From Bacteroidota bacterium (GTDB lineage: Bacteria > Bacteroidota > Ignavibacteria > OLB7), in contig JAFDZV010000009.1 of the NCBI GenBank assembly GCA_018266795.1, forward strand, positions 1-64,000: a DNA stretch of 64,000 bases, written 5' to 3'. This document shows positions 1 through 8,191 of the stretch, piece by piece; position 1 is the stretch's first letter; each line of letters begins with the position of its first letter. The notes under the pieces are model-generated. The model ran no database searches, was not told the origin of the DNA, and was given only the letters and a program-made list of their open reading frames with translations. The position numbers and the translations under genes are program-made.

Positions 1-1
1 C

Positions 2-367
2 GCAAGTAGGTTACATGTCAATAATGCAGACAATATTGAGGTTTGGTGGTGTGGTTATGATGTTCCTGGTACTGGACAGCATGCAACATGCCTGTGCATG
101 CTGAATCACACATCGGGGGCTGGAAGAAGGGTGTGCCATATCGATGATGATCCTCCTGGCTGTTGGGATGATTCAGGATGGCAACGAGACATTCAACTAT
201 CTGGAAGCTCCGATATAGCTGTGACATATGATGCCGGAGGCAACATGTATCTGTCCGTGGCCCCCGGACTTGGAGGGACTTTCAGTGGCGGCCCTATTGG
301 AACATGCCTTCCATTCAACAGCAATGGAGGCAGCGTCATCATGTTCCCGGCCTCTTTGGTTCGGTGA
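2..367 (+). CDS. Partial small cysteine-containing protein, paralogue of the next gene
   Basis: The reading frame is open from the window edge, so the N-terminus (and any signal peptide) lies outside; 121 residues are visible. I do not recognise a family. The last 45 residues align by eye with the C-terminus of the protein at 462-878: both have a Gly-Asn pair, a V-x-PG-x-GG motif, a G-(T/S)-C-x-PF segment and an (N/D)GG-(S/A)-(I/V) end. The two genes are therefore a tandem pair. Cysteines are frequent, which suits an exported disulfide-bonded protein, but export cannot be checked here. Function unknown. Confidence 0.6.
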   Translation, partial: ASRLHVNNADNIEVWWCGYDVPGTGQHATCLCMLNHTSGAGRRVCHIDDDPPGCWDDSGWQRDIQLSGSSDIAVTYDAGGNMYLSVAPGLGGTFSGGPIGTCLPFNSNGGSVIMFPASLVR

Positions 368-461
368 GAATCTTCTAGAAATCATTGTCGGCACCATGGC
401 TTACTGCCAAATGCGAAGCTCATCGTTTTTCTCCTTCAACAGCCACAATTGAAAGCCATCC

Positions 462-878
462 ATGAAGCGATATCTCTGCCTGATCGTGCTTGCGCTGCTT
501 CTACCTTCTGCCGTGCGAGCTCGAAGTCTAACCTATACCAGCGCTGGCTGTAACGAGTATGTATTTGAAACCGATGATGATGCATATGGAAGCGGCACGT
601 TTAAATGGCGCGTATTCTTCAAATGTTGCGGAGCAGCTTGCTTCTCTGTAACCGGCTGGACTGCGGAAGTCGGGCCGATGAATTTATGCGGCGAAATTAT
701 CCAGGTTCCCTCCCGAGGTAGTGATCAATGGGAACCAGCCCACTATGACGGCTATGGCAACACCCTTGCTACCGTCCCCCCGGGAAGAGGAGGGTTGATC
801 ACTTATTTACCCGGTGGTTCGTGTCATCCATTTACAAGTGATGGTGGAGCCATTCTCGTGATTCCGAAAGAACTGTAG
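462..878 (+). CDS. Small secreted protein of unknown function
   Basis: 138 residues. The N-terminus is a textbook signal peptide: a KR start, then a Leu-rich core, then cleavage near the A-R-A-R-S region at about residue 20. The mature part has several Cys residues, including a CC pair, and ends in the same motif set as the partial gene just upstream, so this is the second member of a tandem duplicated pair. No known domain is recognised. Downstream lies a strong inverted repeat (948-989) shared with the convergent oxidoreductase gene. Confidence 0.65.
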   Translation: MKRYLCLIVLALLLPSAVRARSLTYTSAGCNEYVFETDDDAYGSGTFKWRVFFKCCGAACFSVTGWTAEVGPMNLCGEIIQVPSRGSDQWEPAHYDGYGNTLATVPPGRGGLITYLPGGSCHPFTSDGGAILVIPKEL

Positions 879-947
879 CATCCAACTCTGTGGCTGCCGC
901 AGGGCCCGAACGGCACGGCCCCTGCGATAACCAACCGGAGCACACAG

Positions 948-989
948 CCACGAAGCCATCGCCGTGAACGGCCGATGGCTTCGTGGTTT
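948..989. terminator. Bidirectional hairpin terminator between convergent genes
   Basis: Perfect 14-bp inverted repeat, CCACGAAGCCATCG at 948-961 and its complement at 973-986, with an 11-nt loop and then TTT on the plus strand. It sits between the stop of the secreted-protein gene (+) and the stop of the SDR gene (-), so it can serve both. The T-run is short, so efficiency is uncertain. Confidence 0.6.
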
Positions 990-1014
990 CAAGGCTATCC
1001 GTTCAACCGCGGGC

Positions 1015-1773
1015 TCACGGATCCACCGCAAGCGTATCGTAGTAGCTCACAACGCGATCGTGCGCACCGGCGCGTGTGTAGACATCCGGATTGCGGCTCT
1101 CGATGACGCCGGCGATCACCTGTGCCACCTCCTCCGCACTCTGCGCGTCGGGAAACGAGCGGGAGTCCGGCCCGCCATGCAGTGCGTTCAGCCCGAAGTC
1201 CGTCTGCACGACGCCCGGAGAGACGATGGAGAATTGAATGTCCGGATGCGTTCCCTGCACTTCGGCGCGGAAGGTTGCCGTGAGCGCGTTGAGGAAGTGC
1301 TTCGCGCCGCAGTAGGCGGAGCGGATCACGGCGAACGGCATGCGGCCCAGCATCGACGAGATGTTGATCACATGCCCCCTCCCACGCTCCTGAAAGTGCG
1401 GCAGCACCTCCTGCATGCCGTACAGTGCGGACTTGACGTTCACCTGCATCACCTGGTCGATATCTTCGTCGGTGAGCTGCGACGGAAGACAGGAAATCCC
1501 CTGCCCCACGTTGTTCACCCAGACATCGATGCGGCCGAAGCGTTCCAATGCACCGGCAACCACACGGCGCACCTCATCGCGGTGCGATACGTCCGCGGGA
1601 ATTGCGAACGCCTTTTCGCCGCAGCGAGCCGCCACTTCCCCGAGCGCATCCGCCCGGCGCGCAACCAGGGCCAGTGCCGCACCGCGAGCGGCGAGCAGTT
1701 CGGCGAGCGCCGCACCGATCCCGCTGCTGGCACCGGTAATCACAACCACGGTATCATCCATTCCGGAGTTCAT
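1015..1773 (-). CDS. SDR-family NAD(P)-dependent oxidoreductase
   Basis: 252 residues, a usual length for classical short-chain dehydrogenases/reductases. Visible hallmarks: the cofactor-binding TGASSGIG glycine motif near residue 12, an NNVG structural motif (NNAG in most relatives), the catalytic Ser in the ISSM segment and the YxxxK pair in SAYCGAK. I start at the ATG at 1773 because a GAGG ribosome-binding site lies just upstream; the open frame extends 26 residues further with no support. The family oxidises or reduces alcohols/ketones; the substrate cannot be read from the sequence. It is a single gene on the minus strand, convergent with the secreted-protein pair. Confidence 0.85.
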   Translation of the reverse strand: MNSGMDDTVVVITGASSGIGAALAELLAARGAALALVARRADALGEVAARCGEKAFAIPADVSHRDEVRRVVAGALERFGRIDVWVNNVGQGISCLPSQLTDEDIDQVMQVNVKSALYGMQEVLPHFQERGRGHVINISSMLGRMPFAVIRSAYCGAKHFLNALTATFRAEVQGTHPDIQFSIVSPGVVQTDFGLNALHGGPDSRSFPDAQSAEEVAQVIAGVIESRNPDVYTRAGAHDRVVSYYDTLAVDP

Positions 1774-2023
1774 CCTGATTCCTCGAGATTGCTTGACGAA
1801 TCGGCGGCACGCACATGCCGCCCCGGAGAATCTACTACGATCGCGCCACATGGCTCCGGCCCACCGGCCTCTTCATTACATCGTGACGTAGTTCGCGCCT
1901 CACACACGTCCGGCCCGAGTTGCACCCGGGCCCCTTCCTCCAGATGGAGATCGCCGCATATCGCACGCCGCCGCCGGCCCATGCATCACATCGGAAGGTG
2001 TTGGTAGCAATCGGCGCCACTGT

Positions 2024-3013
2024 TCATGAGCCGGACGAGCCGGCGGCCGGATCGAGCCACTCCCGTCCCGCAACAGCGCCTGCAAGCGGAGTGCGGTATG
2101 TTGACGCCTCTCCCATCAGCGTCATCGCCATGTCCTGCAGAACCTCGGGGATAACGAAGTAGGCGGTGTGAACCTCCGTTGCATTGTACTCCCCGGCATT
2201 GGCCGGGTTCACGACGGCCGTACAGTCCAGGCCGGTAACCGCCTCGAACAGCGTGTGCCCGCTCACCGGACCAACCAGTCCCAGCTCCGCCCACTTGTCC
2301 AGGGTGCATGCGATCGGGAGCACGTCATCGTATCCCGAGTAGTAGACCGTGACGTTCGCGCCGAGGCTTGCGATCGCCTGCCCCGGTGTGTTCGGATCCG
2401 GCGGATCAACGGCGAACGTGTCGTTCGACAGCTCGGCGGCCACCAGCAGGATTTCCGATACGGGAAGAGCGGGCTTGGTTGCCAGTTCCTCCGCGCCGTT
2501 CCACATCACGAAGTTCCCCATCGAATGGCAGAGCACCTGCAGCGTCACGGTGATGCCGGCGTTCCGCAAGTCTGCGACAACGCCCTGAAGAAACGCGGCG
2601 AGCTGCGGGAAGCTCTCCGTACCGGTCCGGGCCGCGCGCTCCTTTGCGCCGTAGTAGTCGATATCGTAGTCGCCGCTGGGCCAGTCGAACGCAACAACCA
2701 CTCCCTCGTATCCGCCGGTGCCGGCCAGATTGCCTCCCCACAACGGCCACTGCTGTTCCATGCCGGGCCACGAGGTATGGAATCCATGCACGAAGATGCA
2801 GAGCTGCACGTTCCCGCTTTCACCTGCAACGTTCGTCAGGTCGCTTTCGAGCTGCTGCGTGAACGCCGCCTGCGCCGCGATGGAGAAGGACGTCGATCCC
2901 TCGGCCGCCGTGGTGTAGGTAAGGTCTCCATTCGCTGCGAGCGCATCGTCGAAGTGGCCGAAGATGTCGCGGCTGCGATTGGTGATGATGTAGTTGGTCT
3001 GCTGCGAGGCCAT
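2024..3013 (-). CDS. Alpha/beta hydrolase of the DUF900 type
   Basis: 329 residues with no signal peptide. The alpha/beta hydrolase core is visible: a FVHGF oxyanion strand near residue 95, then the nucleophile elbow CHSMGN (Ser in the G/C-x-S-x-G context) near residue 180, and late Asp (YDDVL) and His (GHTLF, VHTAY) candidates for the triad. The FVHGF...S-x-G spacing and the long segment between strands resemble the DUF900 group of esterase-like proteins. Start chosen at the ATG at 3013, preceded by AAGGAG. It lies downstream of the 3168-3647 gene in the same orientation, but a hairpin separates them. Substrate unknown. Confidence 0.7.
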   Translation of the reverse strand: MASQQTNYIITNRSRDIFGHFDDALAANGDLTYTTAAEGSTSFSIAAQAAFTQQLESDLTNVAGESGNVQLCIFVHGFHTSWPGMEQQWPLWGGNLAGTGGYEGVVVAFDWPSGDYDIDYYGAKERAARTGTESFPQLAAFLQGVVADLRNAGITVTLQVLCHSMGNFVMWNGAEELATKPALPVSEILLVAAELSNDTFAVDPPDPNTPGQAIASLGANVTVYYSGYDDVLPIACTLDKWAELGLVGPVSGHTLFEAVTGLDCTAVVNPANAGEYNATEVHTAYFVIPEVLQDMAMTLMGEASTYRTPLAGAVAGREWLDPAAGSSGS

Positions 3014-3124
3014 TGCATTGCTCCTTGAGTGTGTGATTCGAATCGGCGGACGAGACCGGCTCTGCGGCCGGGGACGTAGCGGCGCATGGCTGTCGATCCT
3101 CCCCTGCAGGCCGCACGGCGCAAG

Positions 3125-3151
3125 GCCTCCGGCCAGCTACCGGCCGGAGGC
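3125..3151 (-). terminator. Stem-loop between two minus-strand genes
   Basis: Perfect 10-bp inverted repeat GCCTCCGGCC / GGCCGGAGGC with a 7-nt loop, just past the stop of the 3168-3647 gene. There is no T-run, so it may be a weak terminator or an RNA-stabilising hairpin. Confidence 0.4.
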
Positions 3152-3167
3152 ACTCCCACGGCAAGGC

Positions 3168-3647
3168 TCAACTGCTGTAGTAGCTGAGGTTGTACATGTC
3201 CAGTGTGATGTTGTGGCCGTCCAGCGTGAATGCCAGGAAGAGCTTTGCCTTCTGAGTCCAGGTGTCATTCTGGTAGGACTGGACGAGGCTGAAGCTGCCG
3301 GTGCTCCAGGTAATGGTGGTGTCGGTGCCCGAACCCGATTCGGATGGAGAGACCGGCGAGCTGCCGCTGGAGGAATATGTGCCGGTAACGTCCCAACTGA
3401 TCGCGTAGGTTTCGCCGCCGTCGTTGGAGATAATGCTGAAGCTCCATGTGCCGCTGCCGCTGTATCCCAGCTCGTCGAACGAATAGGAGCCGGAGGCTGC
3501 GAACGCGTAGTCGCCGTAGGCGGACACGGTACCCGAACCGAGTTGTGTGGTGGCAATCCCGAGGATCTCGTAGCCGACATACAGCGAGCAGCCGTTTACG
3601 ATGGCTCCCGTTCCGCTCGGCATTGCGTCGGTGATCTTCACGCTCAT
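3168..3647 (-). CDS. Hypothetical Ser/Gly/Tyr-rich protein
   Basis: 159 residues starting at the ATG at 3647, which has a GGGAG site at good spacing; the longer open frame upstream lacks such a site. There is no signal peptide. The composition is rich in Ser, Gly, Thr and aromatic residues in alternating patterns, suggesting a beta-sheet protein, with a Ser-Pro-rich linker in the middle (residues ~105-120). No family recognised. It lies next to the DUF900-type hydrolase on the same strand. Confidence 0.55.
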   Translation of the reverse strand: MSVKITDAMPSGTGAIVNGCSLYVGYEILGIATTQLGSGTVSAYGDYAFAASGSYSFDELGYSGSGTWSFSIISNDGGETYAISWDVTGTYSSSGSSPVSPSESGSGTDTTITWSTGSFSLVQSYQNDTWTQKAKLFLAFTLDGHNITLDMYNLSYYSS

Positions 3648-4044
3648 GATGTTCTCCCTGATTGATGAGTGCATGCAATCGTTGCGGGCACTCGGTGTTT
3701 TCATCCGCCATCGGGCGCAACCCGTTCGGTATCGCGCGGCGAACGGGAGCAACATGGCCCCGGGCCGGGCCGCTCCACTACGCAACGAGTACTCAATCGG
3801 CAGACGCCGGAAGCGGCGCGGTGACGGCGGGAGTGTTGCCTCATGGACACTTCCGCCGGATTCAGAGACGAGAGAAGAGAAGCCTTATCGATTACGGCTC
3901 CGCAGGCCGCACAGAGATTGAGTAGTGGATGAGTAGTGGCGAATGCGATGGTGCGTACTAGGTTGCCGTCGCTTCAGAGCGGAAATCACCCGCCGGTTGG
4001 AAGCGCAACTGACTCCCCCAAATACGATCAAGGAGAATGCCCTC

Positions 4045-4749
4045 ATGAACAACGAGCTCCTGTCCCCGGCGACGCCGGAAGACGCAAACGCCCTGCCTGC
4101 TGTAATTACCGCCACGCTCAACGTCAGCAATTTCATGATACCGCCAGGTTCTTCGTTCTCGACAGAAACGGTCATGGCTCATCCCCTGTCGACTGGCGAG
4201 CCAATTACGTTCCAGCTTGACACATTCAACGGCAGCGCCGCCGTGGCCGAAGAACCGCTGGAGAATTCAAACTTCATCGGACGTACACGTGCGACGCTGC
4301 CGGCGTGGAGCGGCCCAGGCAGCGTGTTCACGATTGCGTACACCCAGGCGTTCGATATCCCGGCCGGCCGGCCGCAGATCGTCCTGCAGGTTGACGCGGG
4401 AGGAGAGAGCCTGGCTGCCCCGCCGACGCAGGGAGCCTACGCAACACTGTTCATTGAGGGGTTCGATCCGACGCTGGATTTCCCGATCACCGTAACGCTG
4501 TATCATAGCACCGTGCTCGGCTTGACCACCGTTGACACAGTGGTGGTCAAGAACAACGGCCAGTGGTTCGTCAACAGTACGGATGCAACCTCCCCTCTCA
4601 TCGCAATCGATGTCACTCCTGCACGGACAACAACCGACCCATTCGAAGTGAACACCGTCGGCGCCGGCACGCAGGTGTTCCCCGATGGGCCTATCCGTAA
4701 GCGTATCCGCGTGCTTCTGACGCAGGCCGTCATCGATCCGCCGTATTGA
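4045..4749 (+). CDS. Hypothetical beta-rich protein
   Basis: 234 residues from the ATG at 4045, preceded by AAGGAG with suitable spacing. The sequence alternates hydrophobic and polar residues with many Thr, Val and Pro, as in an all-beta protein. No signal peptide, lipobox or transmembrane segment is visible and no known family is recognised. It stands alone between divergent and convergent neighbours. Function unknown. Confidence 0.6.
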   Translation: MNNELLSPATPEDANALPAVITATLNVSNFMIPPGSSFSTETVMAHPLSTGEPITFQLDTFNGSAAVAEEPLENSNFIGRTRATLPAWSGPGSVFTIAYTQAFDIPAGRPQIVLQVDAGGESLAAPPTQGAYATLFIEGFDPTLDFPITVTLYHSTVLGLTTVDTVVVKNNGQWFVNSTDATSPLIAIDVTPARTTTDPFEVNTVGAGTQVFPDGPIRKRIRVLLTQAVIDPPY

Positions 4750-4866
4750 CACTCCGTGGCACCATGGTAGTTCGCCGAGTTGTCGCCGGCTGTGCTCCGC
4801 CAGGGTACGGGCCGGCCCTGAAGCTGCGCCCGGGCCAACACGGGGGGCGACAACGTCGCACGGAAA

Positions 4867-4923
4867 GTCGCGGAGAAAACCCCGAGTCGCAGAGAGAACT
4901 CCGAGTCGCGGAGAGAACTCCGC
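4867..4923. repeat. Three 19-bp tandem repeats
   Basis: Three adjacent 19-bp units, at 4867-4885, 4886-4904 and 4905-4923, with consensus GTCGCRGAGARAACYCCGA. They sit in the 272-bp gap between the 4045-4749 gene and the convergent STAND NTPase gene. Each unit pairs partly with itself (GTCGCGGAG / CTCCGCGAC), so RNA from it could fold. Confidence 0.75.
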
Positions 4924-5021
4924 GACAACCATGGTGAAGGGGCTCGAACACTTCGCGGGCGCCGTCGCGATCTCCGGAATTCGCGAGGCGCCTGTTGTTC
5001 TACTTCGAGCCCGCAACGGTT

Positions 5022-8000
5022 TCAGGAAGCCGCACCTTCTCTTCCCGCTTCGTTATCGAGTGTCGCCAGAAGCGCCCGCAGTTCGGCAACCTTGCCGCGC
5101 GCCTCGAATGCGCTCAGGATGTCGAGCGCAGCAAGAGCCAGCTCTCTCGCGCGCGCGATGTTCCTCTGCCGTGCCGCCACCTCTGCAAGGTTGCCGAGCA
5201 CCGAGCCGACCGAGAGATGGCGTTCGCCCAGCGCCGCGCGCAGCACCTCCAATGCACGTGAGAGCAACTGTTCCGCCACCAGCAGGTCGCCGCGCTCCCG
5301 CATCACCATGCCGAGGCCTGCAAGCGTGGTGGCCGATGCCACGGATTCCGGACCGAGCAGCTCGCAGTAGAGATCGTAGGCGCGTCGCAGACTTCCTTCG
5401 GCGTCGTCCAGCATACCGGCATGAAACTGCGCGCGCCCGAGCGTGTGCAGCATGGTGGCCGTTTCGTGCGTCGGCTCCGGATGTGCGGCTGCGTGGATGA
5501 CAAGTGCGCGTTCCAGCATGGGGAGCGCAGCGGACGGGTTGCCGCGCGCGATGCCGCTTGCCCAGTTGTTCAACGCGGTTGCCACCATGGGATGGTCCGG
5601 ACCAAGCATCCGCTCCCACGCCGCAACCACATTGCCGCGCAGTTCGTTCGCAGCGTCGACCTCTCCCCTGTCCACGAGCAGTTCCGCAAGATTGCTCATG
5701 GTTGCAGCCGCGTTCGGGTGGTCCCCCGCACCGGCTGTGCGCCACACGGCGAGCGAGCGATGGAAGAGCGCCTCCGCCTCGTCGTGCAGTCCGATGTCGC
5801 GCAGGGCGCAGGCGAGATTGTTCGCCGCCGTTGCAACGTGCACGGGACCCGCATCGATTGCCTCGACCATGCGGAGCGCGGCACGGTAGTGCTCCACTGC
5901 CTCCCCGTGCCGTCCGGTGGCAAGGAGCACTTCGGCAAGGTCACCCAGCGCAGATGCGACCTCCATATGGCCATCGCCATGAAGTTCGCGGAGCGCAGCC
6001 AGAGCACTGCGGCACCAGCGCTCCGCGTCCTCCAGGCGGCCGAGGGTGAGGAGGAGATCGGCGAGATTCATGTACACCGTGCCGCGCAGCCGGGGCTCCA
6101 GCCCTCGCGATTGCTCCACCAGCCCGGCCGCGGCACTCAGCATGCGCAGCGCCTCCGGATAGCGCGCCGCATGGCGCAGCAGCACTCCGAATGCCGAGAG
6201 CATTCCGGCCCGCTCCGGCACGGAAGCATCGGCTCGCTCCGCAAGAACGCGCAGGCACGCGGAGGCCATCGCATCGATCCCGCCCGCATCGTTCCACAAC
6301 TCGATCAGCTCGTACGCTCTGTCGCGTTCCACGAACGATCTCGCCACCACGCCGCGCGAGAGTGCAGCACGCAGCCCATCCATGTCGCCCGCCAGCCGCA
6401 GATGCCACGGCGCCTCCTCGGCGTAGCGTTCCAGCGGGTCAGGCTCCTCCTGTTCACCGGCAGCCGTGGTTTCCGCAGCGGACTGCCCGAACGCGAGCCG
6501 CGCAAACAATGCAGCCAGCCGGGCATGCAACGCCGCGCGCTCACCCTCGCCCTCGATGTAGCGCACCTGCACCGCAGTCCGGAAGGCGTCGTGATGGAAA
6601 CGCAGGCGCCCGCCCGCCGCGATCAGATGCAGATCGAGCGCCGCGAGAAGGTCCGCCAGAACCGGCTCCGCGAGGCCCGGCACGGTGCGGAGCGCCTCGC
6701 CGTGCGAAAGCCCGTACCGTGCGCCCCAGAGCGCCGTCAGGAGACCGCGAACGGTTGAAGGTTCGAACTCCTCCTCCAGACGTTCGAGCAGATCGTTCAG
6801 CAGATCGGCGAGCGTTGCCGAGGACGCAGCAGTCAGACCGGCACTCCCCTGCCGGTGAGGCCGCCGCGCAACGAAATCCTCCAGCCGCAGACGCAGAGCA
6901 AGCGGCGTGGTGAGCCCGGAGTCCGCAGCGATCCGGCGCAACGCACCACGCTCCGGCGTTCCGGCAACTCCGGCCGCAAAGTGCTCGGCCAGCGCCTGTC
7001 GTTCGGTGAGCGTCAGTTCCGGAAGATGTGTCACCATCCACCCCTCGCGGCCGCTCATGTCCGGCAGAACGGCGGAGGTAACGATGAGGCGAAGGTCCGC
7101 CGGAAGCCAGGCGGGAAGCCAGTCCAGGAGGGCACCCCCTGCCAGCCGCTCCGCACCGTCGATCACCAGCGTCATCCCCGCGGCCGCGGCATGCGCCAGC
7201 CAGATCGCAAGCTCGTCGTGCGCCGCCGCATCGTCGGCATCGCCCCCGGCATCTGCCAGTCCGGTATGGGCGCGAACCTCGCCTGCAATACGCGCTGCAA
7301 CGTCGCGCCACGTCTCCGCTGCATTGAGCACCCCGACGTGGTGCAGCAGGAGAAACGCATCGGGATTGCTCGCACGGAACGCAGCGGCCCACTGTGCAAC
7401 CAGCGTACTCTTCCCCGATCCGGGCGCTCCCACAATCAACACGTGAGCACTCCCGGGCACGGCATTGCGAAGCAGCCATTGCAGCGGCCCGGTTCGCGGA
7501 GACGCGCCGATTCTCCGCGACGCCGCGAACGCCTCGTGCACACGGCGCTCCCGCATCAGCGGCCCGCGCAGATCGTCCGAACGCATCGCGGCGATCAGGC
7601 GGCCCAGATCTTCCAGCACAAGATCCGTGGGCCCCTGCTCCCGGGCACGGGCATCACGCAGAGCAACGCCGTGCTGCCCCGCCCATGTCCGCAGCTCACG
7701 CATCGCAGTACGATCGTTTACGTCCGAGCCGATGGGCGCGGTGCAGACATAGAGGGCCATGCGCCCGGCAAGGCCGGGCACGGCCAACAGGCACTCCTGC
7801 GCAGCAGCCAGGACTGCCTGCGAGCCGCTTCCGCCGGCAGTCACCAACACCACGGCAAACGATGACGGACGCCGCAACTCCGCCAGCCACAGCCTGCGCA
7901 GACGCTCGCCGGAAACCGGGTCGCCGGCAGCGCCGCGCCGGGGATCGATGCCGGTGAAGAGAACGCCCCGCTCTGCGGCGCGACGGCGCAACTCCGGGAA

Positions 8001-8132
8001 GGTCAACCGGGCAAGCAATGTACGCTCGGCACGCAGCGCATCCCCCTCGCAGAGAAGCACCGCGCGCAGTTCATCCTGCTGAGGGAACGCGCCCCGGCCG
8101 GCCGCAGACGATATGGTATCCGGTGTAGTCAC
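5022..8132 (-). CDS. STAND NTPase with DUF4062-like N-terminus and TPR C-terminus
   Basis: About 1036 residues. Residues ~20-190 resemble DUF4062, the sensor-like domain often placed before NACHT/NB-ARC modules (an A-x-R-x-x-L start, then FPELRRRAAERG). A P-loop NTPase follows, with Walker A GAPGSGKST near residue 240 and a Walker B VIDGAERL near 320. The rest is helical, with at least eight TPR units from ~690 to 1010 (repeated N-LA-L-G-A pattern). The architecture is that of signal-transduction ATPases, some of which are phage sensors; here that is inference. Start: no ATG lies between the upstream stop (8192) and the domain, so a GTG at 8132 is the best choice. It is probably co-transcribed with the TPR-LuxR gene 59 bp upstream. 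Confidence 0.7.
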   Translation of the reverse strand: MTTPDTISSAAGRGAFPQQDELRAVLLCEGDALRAERTLLARLTFPELRRRAAERGVLFTGIDPRRGAAGDPVSGERLRRLWLAELRRPSSFAVVLVTAGGSGSQAVLAAAQECLLAVPGLAGRMALYVCTAPIGSDVNDRTAMRELRTWAGQHGVALRDARAREQGPTDLVLEDLGRLIAAMRSDDLRGPLMRERRVHEAFAASRRIGASPRTGPLQWLLRNAVPGSAHVLIVGAPGSGKSTLVAQWAAAFRASNPDAFLLLHHVGVLNAAETWRDVAARIAGEVRAHTGLADAGGDADDAAAHDELAIWLAHAAAAGMTLVIDGAERLAGGALLDWLPAWLPADLRLIVTSAVLPDMSGREGWMVTHLPELTLTERQALAEHFAAGVAGTPERGALRRIAADSGLTTPLALRLRLEDFVARRPHRQGSAGLTAASSATLADLLNDLLERLEEEFEPSTVRGLLTALWGARYGLSHGEALRTVPGLAEPVLADLLAALDLHLIAAGGRLRFHHDAFRTAVQVRYIEGEGERAALHARLAALFARLAFGQSAAETTAAGEQEEPDPLERYAEEAPWHLRLAGDMDGLRAALSRGVVARSFVERDRAYELIELWNDAGGIDAMASACLRVLAERADASVPERAGMLSAFGVLLRHAARYPEALRMLSAAAGLVEQSRGLEPRLRGTVYMNLADLLLTLGRLEDAERWCRSALAALRELHGDGHMEVASALGDLAEVLLATGRHGEAVEHYRAALRMVEAIDAGPVHVATAANNLACALRDIGLHDEAEALFHRSLAVWRTAGAGDHPNAAATMSNLAELLVDRGEVDAANELRGNVVAAWERMLGPDHPMVATALNNWASGIARGNPSAALPMLERALVIHAAAHPEPTHETATMLHTLGRAQFHAGMLDDAEGSLRRAYDLYCELLGPESVASATTLAGLGMVMRERGDLLVAEQLLSRALEVLRAALGERHLSVGSVLGNLAEVAARQRNIARARELALAALDILSAFEARGKVAELRALLATLDNEAGREGAAS

Positions 8133-8191
8133 GTGATCGGCATTCGAGGAAGGGCAACAGAGGAATCGGTACGCAGCCGCGTGGAGTGATC

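Noticed and set aside
964..2007. 347-codon plus-strand open frame opposite the SDR gene
   Set aside because: High-GC antisense frame over a clearly coding minus-strand gene; Arg/His-rich composition, no motif.
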